A stretch of DNA of 64,000 nucleotides. Source: Siphonodentalium dalli. Its lineage: Eukaryota; Mollusca; Scaphopoda; Gadilida; Siphonodentaliidae. Each line of letters starts with the position of its first letter. Within the stretch, counting starts at the first letter, position 1. The stretch covers positions 8,459,710 through 8,523,709 of the forward strand of contig CP136062.1 of the NCBI GenBank assembly GCA_032622095.1. The letters are read 5' to 3'. The position numbers and the translations under genes are program-made. Shown one piece after another: positions 46,201 through 59,538 of this stretch. The notes under the pieces are model-generated. The model did not search any database. It saw only the letters and a list, made by a program, of their open reading frames with translations, and had not been told where the DNA came from.

Positions 46201-47170
46201 AATTATTTGATGATGGGAGCCCGCGTTGATGCAGCATTAACTATTTCATGGCGGGAGCTGCGTTGGGGCAGCATTAATTATTTGATGATGGGAGCTGCGC
46301 TGGTGCAGCATTAATTATTTCATGACGGGAGCTGCGTTGGTGCAACATTAGTTATTTGATGATGGGAGCTCCGTTGGTGAGGCATTAACCCTTTCATGAC
46401 GGGAGCTGCGTTGGTGCAGCATTAACCCTTTGGTGATGGGAGCTGTGCTGGTGCAGCATTAATTATTTGATGACGGGAGCTGCGTTGGTGCAGCATTAAC
46501 TATTTCATGAAGGGAACTGCGTTGGTGCAGTATTAACTATTTCATGACGGGAGCTGCGCTGGTGCACCATTAATTATTTCAGGACGGGGCTGCCGTGGTG
46601 CAGCATTAATCATTTCATGAAGGGAGCTGCATTGTTGCAGCATTGACTCTTTCATGACGGGAGCTGCGCTGGTGCAGTATTAATATATTTCATGACGGGA
46701 GTTGCGTTGGTGCAGCGTTAATTATTTGATGATGGGATCTGCGTTGGTGCAGCATTAACTCTTTCATGACGGGAGCTGCGTTAGTGCAGCATTAATTATT
46801 TCATGAAGGGAGCTGCGTTGGTGCAGCATTAATTATTCGATGTGGGAGCCCGCGTTGGTGCAGCATTAACTATTTCATGGCGGGAGTTGCGCTGGTGCAG
46901 CATTAATTATTTCATGACGGGAGCTGCGTTGGTGTAGAATTTACCCATTCATGACGGGAGCTGCGTTGGTGCAGCATTAATTATTTGCTGATGGGAGCTG
47001 CGTTGGTGTAGCATTAACCCATTCTTGACGGGAGCTGCGTTGGTGCAGCATTAATTATTTGATGATGGGAGCTGCGTTGATGCAGAATTAACTCTTTCAT
47101 GACGGGAGCTGCGTGGTGCAGCATTAATTATTTGATGATGGGAGCTGCGTTGATGCAGCATTAACTCTTT
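43230..47170 (+). repeat. Two adjacent copies of a roughly 1.9-kb segment
   Basis: A block containing the short CACCATTAATTATTTCAGGA/CTGCGCTGG junction occurs at about 43468 and again at 45350 (1,882 bp apart). A third partial copy has the same junction at about 49286. The second copy holds about 100 bp extra near 46300-46420. Boundaries are approximate. Confidence 0.7.
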
Positions 47171-50100
47171 CATGAAGGGAGCTGCCTTGGTGCATCATTA
47201 ATTATTTGATGATGGGAGCTGCGTTGGTGCAGCGTTAACTCTTTCATGACGGGAGCTGAGCTGGTGCAGCATTAATTATTTCATGACTGGAGCTGCGTTG
47301 GTGCATCATTAATAATTTCATGACCGGAGCTGCGCTGATGCAGCATTAATTATTTGATGACGGGAGCTGCGTTGGTGCAGCATTAACTCTTTCATGACGG
47401 GAGCTGAGCTGGTGCAGCATTTATTATTTCATGACGGGAGCTACGTTGGTGCATCATTAATTATTTGCTGATGGGAGCTGCGCTGGTGCAGTATTAATAC
47501 ATTTCATGACGGGAGCTGCGTTGGGGCAGCGTTAATTATTTGATAATGGGAGCTGCGTTGGTGCAGCATTAACTATTTCACGACGGGAGCTGTGCTGGGC
47601 AGCATTAACCCTTTCATGACGGGGAGCTGTGCTGGAGCAGCATTAACTCTTCCATGACGGTAGTTGAGTTGGAGTAGGCTTAGTTATTTCATGAAGGGAG
47701 CTGCGTTGGTGCAGCATTACATATTTGATGATGGGAGCTGCGTTGGTGCAGCAATAACTCTTTCGTGACGGGAGCTGCGCTGGTGCAGCATTAATTATTT
47801 CATGACGGGAGTTGCGTTCGTGCAGCATTAGTTATTTGATGATGGGAGCTGCATTGGGGCAACATCAAGTCTTTCATGACTGGAGCTGCATTAATTATTT
47901 CATGATGGGAGCTGTGCTGGTGCAGCATTAACCTTTTTATGACGGGAGCTGTGTTGGTGGAGTATTAACCATTTCATGACGGGATCTGCGCTGACGCAGC
48001 ATTAATTCTTTCATGACGGGATCTGTGCTGGTGCAGCATTAATTATTCAATGACGGGAGCTGCGTTGGTGCAGCATTAACTCATTCATGACGGGAGCTGC
48101 GCTGGTGCAGCATTAATTATTTCATGACGGGAGCTGCGTTGGTGCAGCATTAACTATATTATGATGGGATCTGTGCTGGTGCAGCACTAACCCTTTCATG
48201 ATGGGTAGCTTTGCTGGTCCAGCATTAACCCTTCCATGGTGGGACCATGACGAGAGTTGCGTTGTTGCAGCATTAGTTATTTCATGAAGGGAGCTGCGTT
48301 GGTGCAGCGTTAATTATTTGATGATGGGAGCTACGTTGGTGCAGCATAAACTCTTTCATGACGGGAGCTGCGTTAGTGCAGAAATAATTATTTGATTATG
48401 GGAGCTGCGTTGGTGCAGCATTAACTCTGTCATGACGGGAGCTGCGTTAGTGCAGCATTAATTATTTGATTATGGGAGCTGCGTTGGTGCAGCATTAACT
48501 CTTTCATGGCGGGAGCTGCGTTAGTGCAGCATTAATTATTTGCTGATGGTAGCTGCGCTGGTGCAGCATTAATTATTTCATGACGGGAGCTGCGTTGGTG
48601 CAGCATTAGTTATTTGATGATGGGAGCTGCATTGGGGCAACATCAAGTCTTTCATGACTGGAGCTGCGTTGGGCAGCATTAATTATTTCATGATGGGAGC
48701 TGTGCTGGAGCAGCATTAACCTTTTTATGACGGGAGCTGTGTTGGTGGAGTATTAACCATTTCATGACGGGATCTGCGCTGATGCAGCATTAATTCTTTC
48801 ATGACGGGATCTGTGCTGGTGCAGCATTAATTATTTAATGACGGGAGCTGCGTTGGTGCAGCATTAACTCATTCATGACGGGAGCTGCGCTGGTGCAGCA
48901 TTAATTATTTCATGACGGGAGCTGCGTTGGTGCAGCATTAATTATTTGATAATGGTCGCTGCGTTGATGATGGGAGCTACGCGTTGGTGCAGCATTAACT
49001 CTCTCATGACGGGAGCTGCGCTGGTGCAGCATTAATTATTTGATGACGGGAGCTGCGTTGGTGCAGCATTAACTCTTTCATGACGGGAGCTGAGCTGGTG
49101 CCGCATTAATAATTTCATGACGGGAGCTGCGTTGGTGCAGCATTAATTATTTGATGATGGGAGCTGCATTGGTGCAGCATTAACTCTTTCATGACGGGAG
49201 CTGCGTTGGTGCAGCATTAAATATTTCATGACGGGAGCTGCGTTGGTGCAGCATTAACTATTTCATGACGGGAGCTGCGCTGGTGCACCATTAATTATTT
49301 CAGGACTGCGCTGGTGCAGTATTAATACATTTCATGACGGGAGTTGCGTTGGTGCAGCGTTAATTATTTGATGATGGGAGCTGCTTTGTGCAGCATTAAC
49401 TCTTTCATGACGGGAGCTGCGTTAGTGCAGCATTAATTATTTGATTATGGGAGCTGCGTTGGTGCAGCATTAACTATTTCATGACGGGAGCTGCGTTGGT
49501 GCAGCATTAATTATTTGCTGATGGGAGCTGCGCTTGTGCATCATTAATAATTTCATGACGGGAGCTGCGTTGGTGCAGCATTATTTATTTGATGATGAGA
49601 GCTGCGTTGGTGTAGCATTTACCCATTCATGACGGGAGCTGCGTTGGGGCAGCATTAATTATTTCATGACGGGAGCTGCGTTGGGCAGCATTAATTCTTT
49701 CATGATGGGAGCTGTGCTGGTGCAGCATTAACCTTTTTATGACGGGAGCTGCGTTGGTGCCACATTGACTCTTTCATGACGGGAGCTGCGCTGGTGCAGT
49801 ATTAATACATTTCATGACGGGAGTTGCGTTGGTGCAGCGTTAATTATTTGATGATGGGAGCTGCGTTGGTGCAGCATTAACTATTTCATGGCGGGAGCTG
49901 CGTTGTGGCAGCATTAATTATTTGATGATGGGAGCTGCGCTGGTGCAGCATTAATTATGTCATGACGGGAGCTGCGTTGGTGCAACATTAGTTATTTGAT
50001 GAAGGGAGCTGCGTTGGTGCAGCATTAAATATTTGATGAAGGGAGCTGCGTTGGTGCAGCATTAACTCTTTCATGATGGGAGCTGCGCTGGTGCAGCATT

Positions 50101-50616
50101 AATTATTTCATGAAGGGAGCTGCGTTGGTGCAGCATTAATTATTTGATGATGGGAGCCCGCGTTGGTGCAGCATTAACTATTTCATGGCGGGAGCTGCGT
50201 TGGGGCAGCATTATTTATTTGATGATGGGAGCTGCGCTGGTGCAGCATTAATTATTTCATGACGGGAGATGCGTTGGTGCAACATTAGTTATTTGATGAT
50301 GGGAGCTTCGTTGGTGAGGCATTAACCCTTTCACGACGGGAGCTGCGTTGGTGCAGCATTAACCCTTTGGTGATGGGAGCGAGGCTGGTGCAGTATTAAT
50401 TATTTGATGACGGGAGCTGCGTTGGTGCAGCATTAACTATTTCATGAAGGGAACTACGTTGGTGCAGTATTAACTATTTCATGACGGGAGCTGCGCTGGT
50501 GCACCATTTATTATTTCAGGACGGGGCTGCCGTGGTGCAGCATTAATTATTCCATGAAGGGAGCTGCATTGTTGCAGCATTGACTCTTTCATGACGGGAG
50601 CTGCGCTGGTGCAGTA

Positions 50617-53600
50617 TTAATATATTTCATGACGGGAGTTGCGTTAGTGCAGCATTAATTATTTCATGAAGGGAGCTGCGTTGGTGCAGCATTAATTATT
50701 CGATGATGGGAGCCCGCGTTGGTGCAGCATTAACTATTTCATGGCGGGAGTTGCGCTGGTGCAGCATTAATTATTTCATGACGGGAGCTGCGTTGGTGTA
50801 GAATTTACCCATTCATGACGGGAGCTGCGTTGGTGCAGCATTAATTATTTGCTGATGGGAGCTGCGTTGGTGTAGCATTAACCCATTCATGACGGGAGCT
50901 GCGTTGGTGCAGCATTAATTATTTGATGATGGGAGCTGCGTTGATGCAGAATTAACTCTTTCATGACGGGAGCTGCGTGGTGCAGCATTAATTATTTGAT
51001 GATGGGATCTGCGTTGGTGCAGCATTAACTCTTTCATGACGGGAGCTGCGTTAGTGCAGCATTAATTATTTCATGAAGGGAGCTGCGTTGGTGCAGCATT
51101 AATTATTCGATGATGGGAGCCCGCGTTGGTGCAGCATTAACTATTTCATGGCGGGAGTTGCGCTGGTGCAGCATTAATTATTTCATGACGGGAGCTGCGT
51201 TGGTGTAGAATTTACCCATTCATGACGGGAGCTGCGTTGGTGCATCATTAATTATTTGCTGATGGGAGCTGCGTTGGTGTAGCATTAACCCATTCATGAC
51301 GGGAGCTGCGTTGATGCAGAATTAACTCTTTCATGACGGGAGCTGCGTGGTGCAGCATTAATTATTTGATGATGGGAGCTGCGTTGATGCAGCATTAACT
51401 CTTTCATGAAGGGAGCTGCCTTGGTGCATCATTAATTATTTGATGATGGGAGCTGCGTTGGTGCAGCGTTAACTCTTTCATGACGGGAGCTGAGCTGGTG
51501 CAGCATTAATTATTTTATGACTGTAGCTGCGTTGGTGCATCATTAATAATTTCATGACCGGAGCTGCGCTGATGCAGCATTAATTATTTGATGACGGGAG
51601 CTGCGTTGGTGCAGCGTTAACTCTTTCATGACGGGAGCTACGTTGGTGCATCATTAATTATTTGCTGATGGGAGCTGCGCTGGTGCAGTATTAATACATT
51701 TCATGACGGGAGCTGCGTTGGGGCAGCGTTAATTATTTGATAATGGGAGCTGCGTTGGTGCAGCATTAACTATTTCACGACGGGAGCTGTGCTGGGCAGC
51801 ATTAACCCTTTCATGACGGGGAGCTGTGCTGGAGCAGCATTAACTCTTCCATGACGGTAGTTGAGTTGGAGTAGGCTTAGTTATTTCATGAAGGGAGCTG
51901 CGTTGGTGCAGCATTACATATTTGATGATGGGAGCTGCGTTGGTGCAGCAATAACTCTTTCGTGACGGGAGCTGCGCTGGTGCAGCATTAATTATTTCAT
52001 GACGGGAGCTGCGTTCGTGCAGCATTAGTTATTTGATGATGGGAGCTGCATTGGGGCAACATCAAGTCTTTCATGACTGGAGCTGCATTAATTATTTCAT
52101 GATGGGAGCTGTGCTGGTGCAGCATTAACCTTTTTATGACGGGAGCTGTGTTGGTGGAGTATTAACCATTTCATGACGGGATCTGCGCTGACGCAGCATT
52201 AATTCTTTCATGACGGGATCTGTGCTGGTGCAGCATTAATTATTTAATGACGGGAGCTGCGTTGGTGCAGCATTAACTCATTCATGACGGGAGCTGCGCT
52301 GGTGCAGCATTAATTATTTCATGACGGGAGCTGCGTTGGTGCAGCATTAACTATATTATGATGGGATCTGTGCTGGTGCAGCACTAACCCTTTCATGATG
52401 GGTAGCTTTGCTGGTCCAGCATTAACCCTTCCATGGTGGGACCATGACGACAGTTGCGTTGTTGCAGCATTAGTTATTTCATGAAGGGAGCTGCGTTGGT
52501 GCAGCATTAAATATTTGATGATGGGAGCTGCGTTGGTGCAGCATTAATTATTTGATGATGGGAGCCCGCGTTGGTGCAGCAATAACTATTTCATGGCGGG
52601 AGTTGCGCTGGTGCAGCATTAATTATTTCATGACGGGAGCTGCGTTGGTGTAGCATTTACCCATTCATGACGGGAGCTGCGTTGGTGCAGCATTAATTAT
52701 TTGCTGATGGGAACTGCGTTGGTGTAGCATTAACCCATTCATGACGGGAGCTGCGTTGGTGCAGCATTAATTATTTGAATATGGGAGCTGCGTTGATGCA
52801 GAATTAACTCTTTCATGACGGGAGCTGCGTGGTGCAGCATTAATTATTTGATGATGGGAGCTGCGTTGGTGCAGCGTTAACTCTTTCATGACGGGAGCTG
52901 AGCTGGTGCAGCATTAATTATTTCATGACGGGAGCTGCGTTGGTGCATCATTAATAATTTCATGACGGGAGCTGCGTTGGCGCAGCGTTAACTATTTCAT
53001 GACGGGAGCTGGGCTGGTGCAGCATTAATTATTTAATGACGGGAGCTGCGTTGGTGCATCATTAATTATTTCATGACGGGAGCTGCGCTGGTGCAGCATT
53101 AATTATTTCATGACGGGAGCTGCGTTGGTGCAGCATTAATTATTTAATGATGGGAGCTGCATTTGTGCAGCAATAACTCTTTCATGACGGGAGCTGCGCT
53201 GGTGCAGTATTAATACACTTCATGACGGGAGCTGCGTTAATTATTTGATAATGGGAGCTGCGTTGGAGCAGCATTAACTAGTTCACGACGGGAGCTGTGC
53301 TGGGCAGCATTAACCCTTTCATGACGGGGAGCTGTGCTGGAGCAGCATTAACTCTTCCATGATGGTAGTTGAGTTGGTGTAGGATTAGTTATTTCATGAA
53401 GGGAGCTGCGTTGGTGCAGCATTAAATATTTGATGATGGGAGCTGCGTTGGTGCAGCATTAACTCTTTCGTGACGGGAGCTGCGCTGGTGCAGCATTAAT
53501 TATTTCATGACGGGAGCTTCGTTGGTGCAGCATTAATTATTTGATGATGGGAGCTGCGTTGATGATGGGAGCTACGCGTTGGTGCAGCATTAACTCTCTC

Positions 53601-55077
53601 ATGACGGGAGCTGCGCTGGTGCAGCATTAATTATTTAATGACGGGAGCTGCGTTGGTGCAGCATTAACTCTTTCATGACGGGAGCTGAGCTGGGGCAGCA
53701 TTAATTATTTCATGACGGGAGCTGCGTTGGTGCAGCATTAATTATTTGATGATGGGAGCTGCATTGGTGCAGCATTAACTCTTTCATGACGGGAGCTGCG
53801 TTGGTGCAGCATTAAATATTTCATGACGGGAGCTGCGTTGGTGCAGCATTAACTATTTTATGACGGGAGCTGCGCTGGTGCACCATTAATTATTTCAGGA
53901 CTGCGCTGGTGCAGTATTAATACATTTCATGACGGGAGTTGCGATGGTGCAGCGTTAATTATTTGATGATGGGAGCTGCGTTGGTGCAGCATTAACTCTT
54001 TCATGACGGGAGCTGCGTTAGTGCAGCATTAATTATTTGATAATGGGAGCTGCGTTGGTGCCACATTGACTCTTTCATGACGGGAGCTGCGCTGGTGCAG
54101 TATTAATACATTTCATGACGGCAGTTGCGTTGGTGCAGCGTTAATTATTTGATGATGGGAGCTGTGTTGGTGCAGCATAAGCTCTTTCATGACGGGAGCT
54201 GCGTTAGTGCGGAAATTATTATTTGAGTATGGGAGCTGCGTTGGTGCAGCATTAACTCTTTCATGACGGGAGCTGCGTTAGTGCAGCATTAATTATTTGA
54301 TTATGGGAGCTGCGTTGGTGCAGCATTAACTCTTTCATGGCGGGAGCTGCGTTAGTGCAACATTAATTATTTGCTGATGGGAGCTGCGCTGGTGCAGCAT
54401 TAATTATTTCATTGCGGGAGCTGCGTTGGTGCAGCATTAGTTATTTGATGATGGGAGCTGCATTGGGGCAACATCAAGTCTTTCATGACTGGAGCTGCGT
54501 TGGCAGCATTAATTATTTCATGATGGGAGCTGTGCTGGAGCAGCATTAACCTTTTTATGACGGGAGCTGTGTTGGTGGAGTATTAACCATTTCATGACGG
54601 GATCTGCGCTGATGCAGAATTAATTCTTTCATGACGGGATTTGTGCTGGTGCAGCATTAATTATTTAATGACTGGAGCTGCGTTGGTGCAGCATTAACTC
54701 ATTCATGACGGGAGCTGCGCTGGTGCAGCATTTATTATTTCATGACGGGAGCTGCGTTGGTGCAGCAATAACTATTTTATGATGGGATCTGTGCTGGTGC
54801 ACCATTAACCCTTTCATGACGGGTAGCTCTGCTGGTCCAGCATTAACCCTTCCATGGTGGGACCATGACGACAGTTGCGTTGTTGCAGCATTAGTTATTT
54901 CATGAAGGTAGCTGCGTTGGTGCAGCATTAATTATTTGATGATGGGAGCCCGCGTTGGTGCAGCATTAACTATTTCATGGCGGGAGCTGCGCTGGTGCAG
55001 CATTAATTATTTCATGACGGGAGCTGCGTTGGTGTAGCATTAAACCCATTCATGACGGGAGCTGCGCTGGTGAAGCA
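50617..55077 (+). repeat. Higher-order segment C (4,461 bp)
   Basis: First of two adjacent copies. ATATTTCATGACGGGAGTTG at about 50622 recurs at about 55083, and all landmarks checked between them recur at +4,461. No base difference was noticed at the places compared. Confidence 0.92.
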
Positions 55078-58000
55078 TTAATATATTTCATGACGGGAGT
55101 TGCGTTAGTGCAGCATTAATTATTTCATGAAGGGAGCTGCGTTGGTGCAGCATTAATTATTCGATGATGGGAGCCCGCGTTGGTGCAGCATTAACTATTT
55201 CATGGCGGGAGTTGCGCTGGTGCAGCATTAATTATTTCATGACGGGAGCTGCGTTGGTGTAGAATTTACCCATTCATGACGGGAGCTGCGTTGGTGCAGC
55301 ATTAATTATTTGCTGATGGGAGCTGCGTTGGTGTAGCATTAACCCATTCATGACGGGAGCTGCGTTGGTGCAGCATTAATTATTTGATGATGGGAGCTGC
55401 GTTGATGCAGAATTAACTCTTTCATGACGGGAGCTGCGTGGTGCAGCATTAATTATTTGATGATGGGATCTGCGTTGGTGCAGCATTAACTCTTTCATGA
55501 CGGGAGCTGCGTTAGTGCAGCATTAATTATTTCATGAAGGGAGCTGCGTTGGTGCAGCATTAATTATTCGATGATGGGAGCCCGCGTTGGTGCAGCATTA
55601 ACTATTTCATGGCGGGAGTTGCGCTGGTGCAGCATTAATTATTTCATGACGGGAGCTGCGTTGGTGTAGAATTTACCCATTCATGACGGGAGCTGCGTTG
55701 GTGCATCATTAATTATTTGCTGATGGGAGCTGCGTTGGTGTAGCATTAACCCATTCATGACGGGAGCTGCGTTGATGCAGAATTAACTCTTTCATGACGG
55801 GAGCTGCGTGGTGCAGCATTAATTATTTGATGATGGGAGCTGCGTTGATGCAGCATTAACTCTTTCATGAAGGGAGCTGCCTTGGTGCATCATTAATTAT
55901 TTGATGATGGGAGCTGCGTTGGTGCAGCGTTAACTCTTTCATGACGGGAGCTGAGCTGGTGCAGCATTAATTATTTTATGACTGTAGCTGCGTTGGTGCA
56001 TCATTAATAATTTCATGACCGGAGCTGCGCTGATGCAGCATTAATTATTTGATGACGGGAGCTGCGTTGGTGCAGCGTTAACTCTTTCATGACGGGAGCT
56101 ACGTTGGTGCATCATTAATTATTTGCTGATGGGAGCTGCGCTGGTGCAGTATTAATACATTTCATGACGGGAGCTGCGTTGGGGCAGCGTTAATTATTTG
56201 ATAATGGGAGCTGCGTTGGTGCAGCATTAACTATTTCACGACGGGAGCTGTGCTGGGCAGCATTAACCCTTTCATGACGGGGAGCTGTGCTGGAGCAGCA
56301 TTAACTCTTCCATGACGGTAGTTGAGTTGGAGTAGGCTTAGTTATTTCATGAAGGGAGCTGCGTTGGTGCAGCATTACATATTTGATGATGGGAGCTGCG
56401 TTGGTGCAGCAATAACTCTTTCGTGACGGGAGCTGCGCTGGTGCAGCATTAATTATTTCATGACGGGAGCTGCGTTCGTGCAGCATTAGTTATTTGATGA
56501 TGGGAGCTGCATTGGGGCAACATCAAGTCTTTCATGACTGGAGCTGCATTAATTATTTCATGATGGGAGCTGTGCTGGTGCAGCATTAACCTTTTTATGA
56601 CGGGAGCTGTGTTGGTGGAGTATTAACCATTTCATGACGGGATCTGCGCTGACGCAGCATTAATTCTTTCATGACGGGATCTGTGCTGGTGCAGCATTAA
56701 TTATTTAATGACGGGAGCTGCGTTGGTGCAGCATTAACTCATTCATGACGGGAGCTGCGCTGGTGCAGCATTAATTATTTCATGACGGGAGCTGCGTTGG
56801 TGCAGCATTAACTATATTATGATGGGATCTGTGCTGGTGCAGCACTAACCCTTTCATGATGGGTAGCTTTGCTGGTCCAGCATTAACCCTTCCATGGTGG
56901 GACCATGACGACAGTTGCGTTGTTGCAGCATTAGTTATTTCATGAAGGGAGCTGCGTTGGTGCAGCATTAAATATTTGATGATGGGAGCTGCGTTGGTGC
57001 AGCATTAATTATTTGATGATGGGAGCCCGCGTTGGTGCAGCAATAACTATTTCATGGCGGGAGTTGCGCTGGTGCAGCATTAATTATTTCATGACGGGAG
57101 CTGCGTTGGTGTAGCATTTACCCATTCATGACGGGAGCTGCGTTGGTGCAGCATTAATTATTTGCTGATGGGAACTGCGTTGGTGTAGCATTAACCCATT
57201 CATGACGGGAGCTGCGTTGGTGCAGCATTAATTATTTGAATATGGGAGCTGCGTTGATGCAGAATTAACTCTTTCATGACGGGAGCTGCGTGGTGCAGCA
57301 TTAATTATTTGATGATGGGAGCTGCGTTGGTGCAGCGTTAACTCTTTCATGACGGGAGCTGAGCTGGTGCAGCATTAATTATTTCATGACGGGAGCTGCG
57401 TTGGTGCATCATTAATAATTTCATGACGGGAGCTGCGTTGGCGCAGCGTTAACTATTTCATGACGGGAGCTGGGCTGGTGCAGCATTAATTATTTAATGA
57501 CGGGAGCTGCGTTGGTGCATCATTAATTATTTCATGACGGGAGCTGCGCTGGTGCAGCATTAATTATTTCATGACGGGAGCTGCGTTGGTGCAGCATTAA
57601 TTATTTAATGATGGGAGCTGCATTTGTGCAGCAATAACTCTTTCATGACGGGAGCTGCGCTGGTGCAGTATTAATACACTTCATGACGGGAGCTGCGTTA
57701 ATTATTTGATAATGGGAGCTGCGTTGGAGCAGCATTAACTAGTTCACGACGGGAGCTGTGCTGGGCAGCATTAACCCTTTCATGACGGGGAGCTGTGCTG
57801 GAGCAGCATTAACTCTTCCATGATGGTAGTTGAGTTGGTGTAGGATTAGTTATTTCATGAAGGGAGCTGCGTTGGTGCAGCATTAAATATTTGATGATGG
57901 GAGCTGCGTTGGTGCAGCATTAACTCTTTCGTGACGGGAGCTGCGCTGGTGCAGCATTAATTATTTCATGACGGGAGCTTCGTTGGTGCAGCATTAATTA

Positions 58001-59538
58001 TTTGATGATGGGAGCTGCGTTGATGATGGGAGCTACGCGTTGGTGCAGCATTAACTCTCTCATGACGGGAGCTGCGCTGGTGCAGCATTAATTATTTAAT
58101 GACGGGAGCTGCGTTGGTGCAGCATTAACTCTTTCATGACGGGAGCTGAGCTGGGGCAGCATTAATTATTTCATGACGGGAGCTGCGTTGGTGCAGCATT
58201 AATTATTTGATGATGGGAGCTGCATTGGTGCAGCATTAACTCTTTCATGACGGGAGCTGCGTTGGTGCAGCATTAAATATTTCATGACGGGAGCTGCGTT
58301 GGTGCAGCATTAACTATTTTATGACGGGAGCTGCGCTGGTGCACCATTAATTATTTCAGGACTGCGCTGGTGCAGTATTAATACATTTCATGACGGGAGT
58401 TGCGATGGTGCAGCGTTAATTATTTGATGATGGGAGCTGCGTTGGTGCAGCATTAACTCTTTCATGACGGGAGCTGCGTTAGTGCAGCATTAATTATTTG
58501 ATAATGGGAGCTGCGTTGGTGCCACATTGACTCTTTCATGACGGGAGCTGCGCTGGTGCAGTATTAATACATTTCATGACGGCAGTTGCGTTGGTGCAGC
58601 GTTAATTATTTGATGATGGGAGCTGTGTTGGTGCAGCATAAGCTCTTTCATGACGGGAGCTGCGTTAGTGCGGAAATTATTATTTGAGTATGGGAGCTGC
58701 GTTGGTGCAGCATTAACTCTTTCATGACGGGAGCTGCGTTAGTGCAGCATTAATTATTTGATTATGGGAGCTGCGTTGGTGCAGCATTAACTCTTTCATG
58801 GCGGGAGCTGCGTTAGTGCAACATTAATTATTTGCTGATGGGAGCTGCGCTGGTGCAGCATTAATTATTTCATTGCGGGAGCTGCGTTGGTGCAGCATTA
58901 GTTATTTGATGATGGGAGCTGCATTGGGGCAACATCAAGTCTTTCATGACTGGAGCTGCGTTGGCAGCATTAATTATTTCATGATGGGAGCTGTGCTGGA
59001 GCAGCATTAACCTTTTTATGACGGGAGCTGTGTTGGTGGAGTATTAACCATTTCATGACGGGATCTGCGCTGATGCAGAATTAATTCTTTCATGACGGGA
59101 TTTGTGCTGGTGCAGCATTAATTATTTAATGACTGGAGCTGCGTTGGTGCAGCATTAACTCATTCATGACGGGAGCTGCGCTGGTGCAGCATTTATTATT
59201 TCATGACGGGAGCTGCGTTGGTGCAGCAATAACTATTTTATGATGGGATCTGTGCTGGTGCACCATTAACCCTTTCATGACGGGTAGCTCTGCTGGTCCA
59301 GCATTAACCCTTCCATGGTGGGACCATGACGACAGTTGCGTTGTTGCAGCATTAGTTATTTCATGAAGGTAGCTGCGTTGGTGCAGCATTAATTATTTGA
59401 TGATGGGAGCCCGCGTTGGTGCAGCATTAACTATTTCATGGCGGGAGCTGCGCTGGTGCAGCATTAATTATTTCATGACGGGAGCTGCGTTGGTGTAGCA
59501 TTAAACCCATTCATGACGGGAGCTGCGCTGGTGAAGCA
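55078..59538 (+). repeat. Higher-order segment D (4,461 bp)
   Basis: Second copy of segment C. It keeps even rare private variants such as GTGCGGAAATTATTATTTGA (about 58667, matching about 54206). Confidence 0.92.
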
